A stretch of DNA of 64,000 bases from Olavius algarvensis associated proteobacterium Delta 3 (GCA_903231505.1 CAFBRK010000083.1:25589-89588); one strand, 5' to 3'. Shown: positions 40,889 through 50,582, counted from the first letter of the stretch. The notes: generated by a model not told the origin, from the sequence alone. Program-made: numbers and translations.

Positions 40889-41329
40889 CTACTTCCCACC
40901 GACCATCACGATCAGTTCCCGGCTTTTCTTCTCCATTTTCCCGGCATCCTCCGGATTTGTAACGTGATCATATCCGAACAGATGGAGTATCCCGTGGATC
41001 AAAAGCGCGGTCAGGCGTTCCTGGAAATCGATGCCGGCATCACCGGCCTCCCTCATCGCGGTGTCTGCCGAAATGACCACGTCGCCAAGGAGCTGGGGGG
41101 TTACCCCGGCAAACCGGCCCTCCTGCATGGGAAACGCGATGACGTTGGTTGCCCCGTTACGATTCAGATACTTCTGGTTCAACGCTTCAATGTGCGGGTC
41201 GTCAACGATAAGGATGGAGAGTTCACCGTCAGGACTGCCCAAGGCGTTTAAGACGGCTTTTGCCTGATCCTGTATCTTCGTCAGGGAAATCGGGTGTCGA
41301 TCCTGACGGTTGTCGATCTGAACCTCCAT
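40889..41329 (-). CDS. ybeY: YbeY endoribonuclease
   Basis: 146 residues. The zinc motif HGILHLFGYDH (H-x3-H-x5-H) is present near residue 115. Upstream are LSILIVDDPHIEALNQKYL and TNVIAFPMQEG. YbeY is a single-strand RNase for 16S rRNA 3' maturation and ribosome quality control. Its start overlaps the 3' end of the HD-domain gene by about 100 bp, so translation is probably coupled. Confidence 0.95.
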   Translation of the reverse strand: MEVQIDNRQDRHPISLTKIQDQAKAVLNALGSPDGELSILIVDDPHIEALNQKYLNRNGATNVIAFPMQEGRFAGVTPQLLGDVVISADTAMREAGDAGIDFQERLTALLIHGILHLFGYDHVTNPEDAGKMEKKSRELIVMVGGK

Positions 41330-43676
41330 TTTTCGCCTTTCCGTTTACCGTGGTGAGGTTGTCAGTGTACTCGATGCGGTGGTGGTGGATGCCGTTCAGG
41401 ATCTTGTTGAAACTCTTGGCGATGTTGTGCAGATCTTTGAGTGTCAGTTCGCAGTTGTCCAATTGGCCGTCCGAAAAGACCTTGTTGATGAGATTCTGCA
41501 GCAATCCCTGGATGCGTGACGGGGTCGGGTTGGACAGCGTTCGCGAGGCGGCCTCGACGACATCGGCCAGCATCACCAAACCGGCCTCTTTGGTCTGGGG
41601 CCGGGGACCGGGGTACCGATAGCCGTCCGGATCCACCATTTCCTCGCCCTTTTGCTGTTTGGCCTTTTCATAGAAATATTGAATCCGGCTGGTCCCGTGA
41701 TGCTGCCGGATGGTATCGATGATCTCGCGGCCCAGTTTATTCTCTTTGGCAATTTCCACGCCGTTCTTGATGTGGGAAATGAGGATGAGGCTCGACATGG
41801 AGGGCGCCAGTTTGTCGTGAGGATTTTTTCCATTAGACTGATTTTCAATGAAATACAAAGGCTTACGGAGTTTTCCGATGTCATGGTAATATCCGCAGAC
41901 TTTGGCCATCAACGGGTTGGCTCCGATTTCCGATGCCGCCGCTTCCACCATGGATCCAACCACCACAGAGTGATGATAGGTGCCGGGAGCCTCGATCATC
42001 AATTTTCGAAGAATCGGTTTGTCCAGGTTGCCGAGCTCCATCAGGGTCACATCGGTGGTGTACCCAAAGGCCATTTCAAACAGGGGCGTCAGCCCGATGG
42101 TGACGATGGCGGCACCCACACCGCCGATAAACGCAAAGACCCAATCCCACATGATTTTCATGCCTGAGAAACTGCCGATATAAATGTCGATAGCCGTCAC
42201 CAGAACGACGTTCATTAACCCGACTTTAACCCCTGCCGTGACAAACGATTTTCGCTTACGGCTGTGCTGGATCCAGAATGCCGCCATGGCGCCGTTGATG
42301 ACGAAGTAGAGGAAAATGTCGAATCGGTTTTTAAAGATAATTGTGGTGCACGTCGCCAACACCAGGGTAAAGGGCAGTGCCAGCTCGACACCCGTAAACA
42401 GGCAGATGATCATTGCCCCGGCAGCCAGTGGAATGCCATAGGTGATCGAATCCGGGGACAACCCGTATGGCCGGGTCTGTGTGATGGCCTCCCCGAAAAA
42501 GGTGGAGATTTGTGCCATGAGGAAAAACACGATCAGGGTCGTCGCCAAAAATATGAGATTCCTGTCCTGATCGCCTCCGGGCCGGGTCTCGTTTCTCAGA
42601 TAGATGAGGTAGGTCATGGTCAGAAGGCACATGAGGATCATCGCCGCCCCGATGCCGATCGAAAACACCCGCTGCTTTTTCTGGTTGGCGTGCATGGCCT
42701 GGAGCTTCATCAACTGAACTTCGGTGACGCGCTCTCCCTCGCGAAGCAGCATTTCGCCAGCCTTGATTTTGTACATCACCGGTTTTATTTCCGTTGCGAC
42801 GCGGTTTTTACGCTCTTCCGTAGCGCTCCTGTTCAGCGTAATGTTTGGTTGTATGAGCCGCTGGGAAAAGTCCACAACCAGATTGATAAGCGAATAATTG
42901 AGGTTTCGAACCAGGGGCTGCCCCACGATACGCACCATGGTCTTTGCCTGGTCGAGCCCATAGAACTGCCTCAGGTTTGTCACCTCCCGTTCGTTTTTCG
43001 TACCGACCTCCCTCAACGCGATGCCCTTGTCGGATTCCCGCAGGAGCACTTCCTTGTTGGCGACCACGCCATTGTCCATAATGGTGGACAGAATGCTGAC
43101 GATTTTGTAGGAGATATCGAACGCGAACTTTTCCTTTTCCAGGATTCCATAGGCCCCTTTGCTGACGTCGATACCCAGTCTGGTTTCAAAGGCATCCTTT
43201 CGGGCCCAAATCTGATCACGCAGGGAGGGTTTCGTTATGTCGCTGTCATTCTGTCCCGGCTCCGGTTGGTTTTCCGCATCGGAGAAGTCCTCGATCAGGT
43301 TCCGCATCTCCGAAAACGCCTCATCCACGGTCGTTGTCACATTTCCGGAAAGGGTGACATCATAATCATACACCGTCAGGGCGTCTTCCACGGCGCGACG
43401 GCGATTGGCTTCCGTGGCAGCCTGGTCTTCGATGAAAAAGTCCTGGGTGGCCTTGATGTCCCGTTCGGCCACATCCCCCAGATGATAGATTTTTTGGGTT
43501 GTGACCAGAATCGGTGTCAGCGCCAGGGCAAAAATCAGGGATAGCCCGATCAGCACACCGAACCTCAGGGGCAGGCTCGACGACCGCCTATCGGAATCGG
43601 TTTCCCGGGAACGCTCGGAAGCGTTTCTCATCCTGGCTCTCCGGGCCTTCAAATTTTTCGTATTTTCAGTGACCAT
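41229..43676 (-). CDS. 7TM-HD domain phosphodiesterase (PgpH-like)
   Basis: 815 residues. An N-terminal anchor helix is followed by an extracellular 7TMR-HDED-like domain (about 60-330), seven membrane helices (about 345-540) and a cytoplasmic HD domain (about 560-720) with HHSVVVGSM, YYHDIGK (the HD doublet) and SHIKNGVEIA. PgpH-type proteins hydrolyse cyclic di-AMP; in Gram-negatives the substrate is less certain. It lies between phoH and ybeY, the common arrangement. Confidence 0.9.
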   Translation of the reverse strand: MVTENTKNLKARRARMRNASERSRETDSDRRSSSLPLRFGVLIGLSLIFALALTPILVTTQKIYHLGDVAERDIKATQDFFIEDQAATEANRRRAVEDALTVYDYDVTLSGNVTTTVDEAFSEMRNLIEDFSDAENQPEPGQNDSDITKPSLRDQIWARKDAFETRLGIDVSKGAYGILEKEKFAFDISYKIVSILSTIMDNGVVANKEVLLRESDKGIALREVGTKNEREVTNLRQFYGLDQAKTMVRIVGQPLVRNLNYSLINLVVDFSQRLIQPNITLNRSATEERKNRVATEIKPVMYKIKAGEMLLREGERVTEVQLMKLQAMHANQKKQRVFSIGIGAAMILMCLLTMTYLIYLRNETRPGGDQDRNLIFLATTLIVFFLMAQISTFFGEAITQTRPYGLSPDSITYGIPLAAGAMIICLFTGVELALPFTLVLATCTTIIFKNRFDIFLYFVINGAMAAFWIQHSRKRKSFVTAGVKVGLMNVVLVTAIDIYIGSFSGMKIMWDWVFAFIGGVGAAIVTIGLTPLFEMAFGYTTDVTLMELGNLDKPILRKLMIEAPGTYHHSVVVGSMVEAAASEIGANPLMAKVCGYYHDIGKLRKPLYFIENQSNGKNPHDKLAPSMSSLILISHIKNGVEIAKENKLGREIIDTIRQHHGTSRIQYFYEKAKQQKGEEMVDPDGYRYPGPRPQTKEAGLVMLADVVEAASRTLSNPTPSRIQGLLQNLINKVFSDGQLDNCELTLKDLHNIAKSFNKILNGIHHHRIEYTDNLTTVNGKAKNGGSDRQPSGSTPDFPDEDTGSGKSRLKRLGQS

Positions 43677-43702
43677 GGCGTTTCACGTCTGTTTGGGGCC
43701 GC

Positions 43703-44698
43703 CTAGGACGGATCCTCGGCATCCTGTTTGGCATCCTCCAGTTCTTCGTAGGCCTGGATAATCTCCTGGACCAGCCGGTGGCGGACCACATCCTGCTTGG
43801 TAAAAAAGACAAATTGTATCCCTTTGATATGTTGCAAAATATTTTTTGTTTCGATCAACCCGGAGGTTCTGCCGGGTGGAAGATCGACCTGGGTGATATC
43901 TCCGGTAATGACCGCTTTGGAGCTGAAGCCGATCCGGGTCAGAAACATTTTCATTTGTTCCGAGGTCGTATTCTGAGCCTCGTCCAGAATGACGAAGGAG
44001 TCGTTTAACGTGCGACCCCGCATGAACGCCAGGGGAGCCACCTCGATCACGCCCCGATGCATCAAGTTCGATGCCTGTTTAAATTGCATCATATCGTGCA
44101 GCGCATCGTACAGCGGCCGCAGGTACGGATCGACCTTTTCCGACAGATCTCCCGGTAAGAAACCGAGTTCCTCGCCGGCTTCCACCGCCGGACGGGTTAG
44201 GATAATCCGGCTCACCTGTTTCTTCGACAAGGCCGATACGGCCATGGCCATGGCCAGGTATGTTTTTCCTGTACCTGCCGGACCGATGCCAAACACGATA
44301 TCGTAATTTCGGATAGCATCGATGTAATCCTTCTGGGCAGGGCTTTTCGGCGTTATCGGACGCTTTTTCGAAGTGATAAAAACGGTATCGAGAAATATAT
44401 CTTTCAGGCGTACCCGGTCATTTTCACTCAATGCCCGGATCGCATAATCGACATCTCTGGGGTAAATAGGGTATCGATTCTCGAGCAGCCCGTATAGCTG
44501 GGAGAGAATATTTCCAGCCAGGGAGACTGCAATGGAATCCCCATCGAGGAGCACATCGTTTCCCCTGGCGTTGATCGTGATATCCAGCGCATCGGCAATT
44601 TTTTGAAGATTGCCGTTCTGCTCCCCGAAAAGCTGTCGTGCCAGGTCGATTTCCGTGAAGCTCAACTTGTGATGCTGAGTTTGCGTCTCTTCGTCCAT
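43703..44698 (-). CDS. phoH: PhoH family ATPase
   Basis: 331 residues from MDEETQTQHHKL. A KH-like N-terminal region, then Walker A GPAGTGKTYLAMAMA (about 139-147), VEAGEELGFLPGDL, and Walker B FVILDEAQNTT. Members (PhoH/YbeZ) are ATPases with RNA-helicase-like features that act with YbeY in rRNA processing. It is the first gene of the leftward block; the upstream frame to 44755 is not family-like. Confidence 0.95.
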   Translation of the reverse strand: MDEETQTQHHKLSFTEIDLARQLFGEQNGNLQKIADALDITINARGNDVLLDGDSIAVSLAGNILSQLYGLLENRYPIYPRDVDYAIRALSENDRVRLKDIFLDTVFITSKKRPITPKSPAQKDYIDAIRNYDIVFGIGPAGTGKTYLAMAMAVSALSKKQVSRIILTRPAVEAGEELGFLPGDLSEKVDPYLRPLYDALHDMMQFKQASNLMHRGVIEVAPLAFMRGRTLNDSFVILDEAQNTTSEQMKMFLTRIGFSSKAVITGDITQVDLPPGRTSGLIETKNILQHIKGIQFVFFTKQDVVRHRLVQEIIQAYEELEDAKQDAEDPS

Positions 44699-44999
44699 AG
44701 TGATTTCAGCCTGAAGCGGAACCGCCTTCTTTGCCGGCCAAGAAGGCCTGTCCAACCCGTGGGCATCCGCCCGACCCAGGACAGCGAATCGGGTGTCGGC
44801 GGTCCCGTCAAACGCACAGGGAACATATCACAGGGGGTAAATTCAATGCAAATGGAGCCCTGATTTTACCGTTTCCACGATATGCCGGTGCGGTTGTTGA
44901 CTTTGAACGATTCTTTTTTTTATTTATCTATTTTCCTATTCATGACAGCATATGCCCGGTCACAAAACACACCGGAAACATCCCCGAGACTGGAACCTT

Positions 45000-45521
45000 A
45001 TGAACCTGCTGGATATCGTCATCATCGTCATACTGGGATATTGCCTGATTCGAGGCATCTTTCGGGGACTGATAAAGGAGCTTTCGTCCATTGTCGGGGT
45101 GCTGGCAGCCTTTTACGCGGCCTATTCATATTATCCGTTGGTCGCCTATCTGTTGAGCCGATGGATTGCGGATACCGGGTATTTGAACATATTGAGTTTT
45201 TTCATCCTGTTCTGTCTCATCTTCGTGGCCGTGAGCATGCTGGGAGTGGTCATCAAGTATTTGCTGGACATTGCATCTTTAGGATGGGTGGACAGAATTT
45301 GCGGCGGCGCCTTCGGGACAACAAAAGGGATTCTTATTGTTTCCGTAATTGTCATGGCCCTTACGGCCTTCCTGCAAAAGGGCACCCCTCTCCTGCGCCA
45401 ATCCATGCTGGCCCCCCATGTGCTGCTGATTTCTGAAAATATGGCCAAGGTGGTCCCGAAAGACATGAAGAAAGGATTTCAGGAAGGGGTGAAGGCTCTG
45501 GAAAAGGCCTGGAAAAAGTAG
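45000..45521 (+). CDS. CvpA family membrane protein
   Basis: 173 residues from MNLLDIVIIVILGYC. Four membrane helices with the conserved RGIFRGLIKELSSIVG cytoplasmic loop between the first two and GWVDRICGGAFGTTKG after the third. CvpA proteins act at the inner membrane and are linked to purine genes and envelope stress. The ATG at 45000 starts right at the first helix. It diverges from phoH and leads mazG by 92 bp. Confidence 0.88.
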   Translation: MNLLDIVIIVILGYCLIRGIFRGLIKELSSIVGVLAAFYAAYSYYPLVAYLLSRWIADTGYLNILSFFILFCLIFVAVSMLGVVIKYLLDIASLGWVDRICGGAFGTTKGILIVSVIVMALTAFLQKGTPLLRQSMLAPHVLLISENMAKVVPKDMKKGFQEGVKALEKAWKK

Positions 45522-45613
45522 AACCGTGTTTTGTGTTTTGTGATTGGTAATTGGTTTTTCGTGTAGTTTGTTATTTGAGATTTTTGTCTGATGTTTTCAA
45601 AGGAAAGACAATA
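45522..45613. repeat. Spacer with TTTTGTGTTTTGTGATTGG quasi-repeats
   Basis: T-rich 60-bp stretch of repeated GTGTTTTGTG/ATTGGTAATTGG words between cvpA and mazG. No ORF. Confidence 0.5.
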
Positions 45614-46438
45614 ATGACCGATAAGACCGAATCGACCGACGAGACTAGTGGCCGCCTTCAGGAACTGATCGATTTGGTGGCACGGCTCCGGGGTGACCGG
45701 GGTTGCCCATGGGATCGAAAACAGACTCACGAGACTCTCCGCACATACCTTGTCGAGGAAATGTTCGAGTTAATCGATGCCATCGACAGCGGCTCACCGG
45801 ATAGCATTTGCGAAGAGCTTGGCGATGTCTTGTTTCAGCTTGTGTTTCTGGCTCAGCTATCGGATGAAAAGGGCCAGTTCGACATGCGTGAGGTCATCCA
45901 CCGAAATGCGAGAAAGATGATTCGACGACACCCCCACGTGTTCGGTGATGCCCATGTTTCCGGAACATCGGAGGTCCGAAGGCGATGGGGGGAGATCAAA
46001 AAAACCGAAAAACCCCGGTCCCGGGATGCGTCCATTTTAGACTCGGTGCCGGCCAAACTTCCGGCATTGATGCGGGCGTATCGTATCTCCGAAAGGGCCG
46101 CCGGGGCAGGTTTTGATTGGGAGGATATCCATGGTGTGCTGGGCAAGGTGGACGAGGAGCTGGGCGAGTTCAAAGAGGCCCTCTCCAACGGTGGGTCGAG
46201 TGACGCCGATCACACATCCATGATGCTCGAGTTCGGCGACATCCTTTTCACCCTGGTCAATGTCGCCCGGTTTGCCGCGATCCACCCGGAAACGGCGCTG
46301 GCCGGATCGACACGAAAGTTCGAAAAGCGGTTTCGGCGGATGGAGCGCAAGGCCGCCGAGAAACGCAAACCGATCGATGCGGTTCCAAGGGACGAATTGG
46401 AGTCATTCTGGAAAGAGGCAAAAAACGAGACAACATAA
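45614..46438 (+). CDS. mazG: Nucleoside triphosphate pyrophosphohydrolase MazG
   Basis: 274 residues with tandem MazG domains. The first has RGCPWDRKQTHETL and the EEMFELIDAI / EELGDVLFQL metal motif (E-E-x2-E...E-x2-D). The second has DEELGEFKEAL and EFGDILFTLVNVARF. It hydrolyses aberrant NTPs to NMP plus PPi. The ATG after AAAGGAAAG is used in place of the longer frame. A GC-rich hairpin with T5 follows. Confidence 0.95.
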   Translation: MTDKTESTDETSGRLQELIDLVARLRGDRGCPWDRKQTHETLRTYLVEEMFELIDAIDSGSPDSICEELGDVLFQLVFLAQLSDEKGQFDMREVIHRNARKMIRRHPHVFGDAHVSGTSEVRRRWGEIKKTEKPRSRDASILDSVPAKLPALMRAYRISERAAGAGFDWEDIHGVLGKVDEELGEFKEALSNGGSSDADHTSMMLEFGDILFTLVNVARFAAIHPETALAGSTRKFEKRFRRMERKAAEKRKPIDAVPRDELESFWKEAKNETT

Positions 46439-46462
46439 CATCGCGTGGCGATGTCATGAAGT

Positions 46463-46490
46463 TCCCGCCGGCCAGCCGGCGGAAGTTTTT
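46463..46490 (+). terminator. Rho-independent terminator after mazG
   Basis: CCGCCGGC and GCCGGCGG form a strong stem with a tight loop, followed by AAG and TTTTT. It lies about 25 bp after the mazG stop. Confidence 0.75.
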
Positions 46491-46580
46491 CCTTTATACA
46501 TGAACACCGGTTTCCGAAGTCACCCCCAAGGATAGCTCCCCCACCGCCAGCAGATAGGTTTAAGTGAAAAATCTTTTACC

Positions 46581-46607
46581 TGATAAAATTGCAACGCAAT
46601 TTTATCA
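46581..46607 (-). terminator. Perfect inverted repeat overlapping the aldolase stop codon
   Basis: TGATAAAATTGC and GCAATTTTATCA form a 12-bp perfect stem with an AAC loop, including the aldolase TGA. AT-rich, so as a terminator it is weak. Confidence 0.4.
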
Positions 46608-47888
46608 GTCGTCGAAATCCCCCTCCGGTCCTTCGTGGACATCCAGATCAGGCGCCCGTCGAAGTATCTCCTCCCGGGTCCAGTCTGCCGGATTCTCGAT
46701 GCGGTCCGCTTTTGAGCCGGGATCGTAAGTTCCGGTTTCCAGAATGGTTTCTACGGCCATGGCAGCGGTGTCTTGCGCATTGAAGACGGTAACCAGCATG
46801 TTGTAGGCGAAGTCCTCCACGCGTTTGGCCATTCGGTCACGGATTTCCCTTGGCTGGGCCAGAAGTTTATTCTCAAAGGGCAAATTCAGTTTCTTGTAAT
46901 TACCGCCGGTCAGGCCGTTTTGGTCGGCGTACGCCTTCATCGTACCCCACATGGGCTCGGTGACGCCTTCGTTCGCGACTTTGATGAATTCACCCCGATC
47001 ATCGAGTATCGCGTTGCCGAAGTCATTTACTTCCAGCCCCCAGGAGATCATCTGAAGCGCCGTGGCAACGTTGGCTTTTGTGGTGCGGGTGTTGGATGCA
47101 ATGGTCCGGAGCCGATCCGAATCGTTACCGGAGGTGCCGTGCTGGGCGCCGGACACGTTATAGGCGGCGATCGCCTCATGAATTTGGGCGGTAAGTTCCA
47201 CCTGGATGCCATGATCGGATGTCTGGACTCCGTGGGCCGTTCCGTTGTTCAGCGCAATCCAGTCCGGGAAGATGTCATGGGCGTTCAGGCCCTGGATCTG
47301 GAACAGGGCCTCATCGACGGTTGACATTCCCTCCTTGCCCTTGATTTCACCGACTTCCGTCTCGAGTCCGGACCATGCCGGTATAAACGGATGCAGTTCG
47401 AAATTGGTCAACAGGTTCTGGTCGTTAGGCATATGGGACGCATCGATGGCAATGGAGGTGATGCCGGCGTCAAAAAGGGTAGGGATCTCGATTTTGGCGG
47501 CATCAATATCCCCTTGATTTTTCAAGCCATAATGGTCCGCATGGATGGCCACGGGGATGGTGATACCCATCTCATTGCAAAGGCTGTCAACCTGTCGGGC
47601 AAGATTCCAGTAATTGACGGCGCAATACGCGTTTTGCCCCCCCTCGGATTTGGCGATCTCGATGATCAGTGCGGAATTGGCCCGCTGGGCGGCCCGGAGG
47701 ACGCCCCGGATCACAAAATGGTTGCGGCCGTTGGCCGCCATGGCGATCGCTTGCCCTTTTTTCAGCATGGCCCGGTCGATATATTTTCCGCTGACGATCA
47801 GCGCCCGGGAATTGGGAAACAGGATTTTCACATTTGGGGGACGGCCGATGGACAGGGCCTTTTCAAAATCGTCATTCGAAACCGGCAT
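46605..47888 (-). CDS. Class II fructose-bisphosphate aldolase-like protein
   Basis: 427 residues from MPVSNDDFEKAL. TIM-barrel class II aldolase pattern: VPVAIHADHYG zinc-ligand His segment, ASHMPN, and GIQVELTAQIHEAI; the substrate-binding SGAQHGTSGND follows. It cleaves or forms ketose bisphosphates. A near-perfect Shine-Dalgarno (AAGGAGG, 6 bp upstream) supports a start here, although the reading frame stays open upstream through a DUF2007 domain. Confidence 0.85.
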   Translation of the reverse strand: MPVSNDDFEKALSIGRPPNVKILFPNSRALIVSGKYIDRAMLKKGQAIAMAANGRNHFVIRGVLRAAQRANSALIIEIAKSEGGQNAYCAVNYWNLARQVDSLCNEMGITIPVAIHADHYGLKNQGDIDAAKIEIPTLFDAGITSIAIDASHMPNDQNLLTNFELHPFIPAWSGLETEVGEIKGKEGMSTVDEALFQIQGLNAHDIFPDWIALNNGTAHGVQTSDHGIQVELTAQIHEAIAAYNVSGAQHGTSGNDSDRLRTIASNTRTTKANVATALQMISWGLEVNDFGNAILDDRGEFIKVANEGVTEPMWGTMKAYADQNGLTGGNYKKLNLPFENKLLAQPREIRDRMAKRVEDFAYNMLVTVFNAQDTAAMAVETILETGTYDPGSKADRIENPADWTREEILRRAPDLDVHEGPEGDFDD

Positions 47889-48146
47889 CGTGACCTCCTT
47901 ATTGAAGCCTTCCCTATCGGAAGATTCTGATGTTCTCAAGTTATTCAGCGTCTCCAGTACAATTTCGCGAAACGTCTCCGGGGCCCGTACCTCTCCCCAT
48001 CCTTTCTGGACCTGGAACAGGCCGTCATAGGCCGTATCGTGAAAGGAACGGATGCGGTAGGGGATAGCTCTGTCCTGGAGCGCTGCTTCGACCAGTTGGG
48101 CCTCGAAGGTGTTTTCCAGGACAGCGATGGAGACGAATTCGCTCAC
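47889..48146 (-). CDS. DUF2007-like domain, in frame with the aldolase and without its own stop codon
   Basis: About 86 codons: MSEFVSIAVLENTFEAQLVE, then YRIRSFHDTAYDGLFQVQKG and WGEVRAPETFREIVLETL. This is the DUF2007 'putative signal transducing' pattern. There is no stop before the aldolase ATG; the linker ...NKEVT is encoded by the aldolase Shine-Dalgarno. So the locus could yield a 513-residue fusion and a 427-residue aldolase. Function of DUF2007 is unknown. Confidence 0.6.
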
Positions 48147-48194
48147 CGGTTTGCCGATCTGTGGAATTCCAAATCGTGCGTTAAGGCAATGACA

Positions 48195-48482
48195 TCAGGC
48201 GTAATTATAGATCTCGTATTCTGTTTTTTCACCCAGCAGGCTGTCGATACCATTCTGTACGGCCACACGATCCTTGTTCAACACCCAGGTGCGCCAATCG
48301 TCGATGGACTGCCATGTACTAATCACAAGGCACTCGTTCGGATCGTCGACACGCTGTAGTGTTTCACCGGATACATACCCGGCCTGATTCATGGCAAGGA
48401 CGCGCAGCTGTTTCAGCAAGGGGGCCAACTCCGAATACTGCTTCTCTGAGACGCGGCGCTTTATGATGATTTTGACTGCCAT
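48195..48482 (-). CDS. ABM-fold (antibiotic biosynthesis monooxygenase-like) protein
   Basis: 95 residues. KIIIKRRVSEKQYSELAPLLKQLR, then AGYVSGETLQRVDDPNECLVIS and TWQSIDDWRTWVLN are the ABM layout. Likely a dimeric cytoplasmic protein; heme-degrading and quinol monooxygenase members exist, but the substrate here is unknown. It lies 48 bp upstream of the DUF2007-aldolase ORF in the same direction. Confidence 0.85.
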   Translation of the reverse strand: MAVKIIIKRRVSEKQYSELAPLLKQLRVLAMNQAGYVSGETLQRVDDPNECLVISTWQSIDDWRTWVLNKDRVAVQNGIDSLLGEKTEYEIYNYA

Positions 48483-48564
48483 GACGCCCTCCTTTCTCCA
48501 GCCGTTACTTGACCGGACTCGGGGTTATCGGGGACCCGCAAAAAGGGATCGGCTGATGACGGCG

Positions 48565-49092
48565 CTACTCGGTAGACTCTCTGAGCTTATCTAATTTGGC
48601 GTTGTACTGCAGTACCTCGTTATCATACGCCGCGCGCTTGGCTTCATACGCGGCGTTCCGCTCGTTAAGTTGTCTCACCTGCGCTTCGTATTCTTTTCGG
48701 GCCTTCTTTGTTCGGAATTCCCCCCGGGCCTCTTCAAGAAGCCGTCGCGCATCCATCAGGGCATTAAATTCGGTATCCAGGGCGGTCTGTTGCGCTTCCA
48801 GGCGCTTGCCCTGCTCGATGATCGCCTGATAGGAACCCCCCACCGGATCGGGTTCGGGTGTCTTCTCCGCAGGTGCGGCGGGGGCTGCTTGCGATGCTTC
48901 CGGGGTATCTTCGGATCCGTTTATGGCGTCCTGGTACTCACGCAGCTTTTCACGCTGTTCCCGCGGTACCATGGTGATATCGTCTGTAAACCGGATGTTA
49001 CCGTTTTCATCGACATATCTGTAGAATTCGGCGCTGGCCGGCGGTACTGCCAGCATGGCGGCGATGAGGATGATACCCAATCCCGTTCGCAT
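48565..49092 (-). CDS. DUF4124-domain exported protein with coiled coil
   Basis: 175 residues from MRTGLGIILIAAML. Signal peptide cleaved near ASAEF, then the DUF4124 motif FYRYVDENGNIRFTDDI. A Pro/Ala linker follows, and a long Glu/Lys/Arg-rich coiled coil makes up the last 90 residues (RRLLEEARGEFRTKKARKEY). A periplasmic protein of unknown function, similar to many DUF4124 proteins in deltaproteobacteria. Confidence 0.8.
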   Translation of the reverse strand: MRTGLGIILIAAMLAVPPASAEFYRYVDENGNIRFTDDITMVPREQREKLREYQDAINGSEDTPEASQAAPAAPAEKTPEPDPVGGSYQAIIEQGKRLEAQQTALDTEFNALMDARRLLEEARGEFRTKKARKEYEAQVRQLNERNAAYEAKRAAYDNEVLQYNAKLDKLRESTE

Positions 49093-49437
49093 GGCGTTGC
49101 CTCCTTTTCCGGTCACCCAAGAATCGGAAACGTTTGGATGTTACGAGAAGCTTCCCTTCATTGCTCAGGGCAGGTGTTAACAACGATATTGTACGGAATA
49201 TATATCTACTCGGCCCATATTCGTCAAGTAAACTGACCGCGCAACATACACCCTGCCTCCGGGGGAAGATCCAGCTGCATGGCGATATGGAGAAAGGTGC
49301 GGCATAAGGAGCGTGTCTTGAAATAACATCAGCGGCGGTCGAAACGATTCAGGTTTTTAAATTCGGTTGAGGGCGTGATATATGTCATCACGTGTTTCCG
49401 GTATATCCGGACGAACAATCAACCCATGGATGGAGAA
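49093..49437. other. Intergenic region between DUF4124 gene and chorismate mutase
   Basis: About 345 bp between divergent genes. I see no ORF, hairpin or repeat worth naming. An AT-rich patch (GTACGGAATATATATC) near 49193-49208 could hold promoters. Confidence 0.4.
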
Positions 49438-49929
49438 ATGATGCCGACTCAATCACCACATCCCGGAAAGCCTGTCCCGCCGGTACGATGCCGCGGCGTG
49501 CGGGGTGCCATTACTGTTTCCGAAAATTCCAAAGAGGCGATCCTCGAGGCGACACGGGAGATGCTCTACATCATCATCCGGGCGAACCATATGCATCCCG
49601 ACGATGTGGCCAGCGCCTATTTTACCACCACTGCCGATTTAAACGCGACCTACCCGGCGCTTGCCGCCCGCCAGTTGGGATGGTACGAGGTGGCCCTTCT
49701 GTGCGGACACGAGATGCAGGTCCCGGGCGGACTTAAACGATGCATCCGCGTTCTGGTTCACTGGAACACGTCCCGCCGATCCAGGGACATCGTTCACGTT
49801 TATCTTCGGGAGGCCAAGACGTTGCGACCGGACCGTAAAACCCTTCCGGAAATACCCGAAGAAGAACTTGCGGCGGCGGTCCGGGAGATCGATCTGGAGA
49901 CCTTGAAGTTCAACCCAAACGGGAACTAA
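49438..49929 (+). CDS. aroH: Chorismate mutase, AroH type
   Basis: 163 residues from the second-last of several in-frame ATGs, chosen because GGAG precedes it. The AroH pattern is evident: [58 protein letters not shown] (catalytic Arg) and [14 protein letters not shown]. It converts chorismate to prephenate for Phe/Tyr synthesis. Monofunctional and stand-alone. Confidence 0.95.
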   Translation: MMPTQSPHPGKPVPPVRCRGVRGAITVSENSKEAILEATREMLYIIIRANHMHPDDVASAYFTTTADLNATYPALAARQLGWYEVALLCGHEMQVPGGLKRCIRVLVHWNTSRRSRDIVHVYLREAKTLRPDRKTLPEIPEEELAAAVREIDLETLKFNPNGN

Positions 49930-50016
49930 ACCAGAAACTGGTTGCCCGGAAGCCCCTCGCCAATGCGATATCCCCGGGAAAGAAACCGCTCCCAACGAAC
50001 CTGTCAGGCCAATGGA

Positions 50017-50484
50017 TCAAGGACCCGCCCTGGGGGGCTTCGGCTTGTAGATCTTCACCGCGTTATCGGACCCCATCTCCACGGTGGTAAAATAGATCGA
50101 GGAGAAGTAGACCCCGATGATGTGACCGTCGGGAGAGAGTATGGCATATGCCCTCGGCGCATCGCGTTTGTAATTGGTTGTCATCCGTGTGGACAGCTGT
50201 TTCACATCGCCCGCCTCAGCGTCGATCTCCCGCCAGAATTTAGCGGTTTGCCGATACCCGGGCTCAAGGCCGACGATTGCGTCGGGTAAATTATCCCGAC
50301 CCGTGGCGTAGTAGCGGTATCCGGCAGGTGGGCGGCCCTCTTTAAACGACTGCTCCATTTCCGGGTTCCGTTTGAGGCTTCCAAGCTTGCCGGCGCTGGT
50401 TGCAGGCACCAATAAGAACACCGCGATGGCCACACAAGCGATATAGGTCGTGATCTTCATAAGTTGATGAAGTCTTTTTTCCAT
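50017..50484 (-). CDS. Exported protein, tandem paralogue A
   Basis: 155 residues. Signal peptide (ITTYIACVAIAVFLLVPATSA). The mature part shares with the gene at 50583 the order: GSLK-x-N-x-EM, PPA-x-x-RYYATGR, PDAIVGL, QTAKFWREI, IGVYFSSIYFTTV and a KIYKP end. No family recognised. Presumably periplasmic. The two genes probably arose by duplication. Confidence 0.6.
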   Translation of the reverse strand: MEKRLHQLMKITTYIACVAIAVFLLVPATSAGKLGSLKRNPEMEQSFKEGRPPAGYRYYATGRDNLPDAIVGLEPGYRQTAKFWREIDAEAGDVKQLSTRMTTNYKRDAPRAYAILSPDGHIIGVYFSSIYFTTVEMGSDNAVKIYKPKPPRAGP

Positions 50485-50582
50485 GGCGAATCTTCACTGA
50501 CACATCATTAACGTCTTTAGAAACCTTTTCGCTCCGTTTGTTACATCGACGTGACGCATTCAACGCGTCACCGGGTATTCCA

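Noticed and set aside
40889..41329. Possible misplacement of the ybeY start because of its 100-bp overlap with the HD gene
   Set aside because: The N-terminus fits the family length and an AGGCG lies upstream, so the overlap is accepted.
42264..43544. Long + strand frame of 426 codons
   Set aside because: Antisense to the 7TM-HD gene, with no domain pattern.
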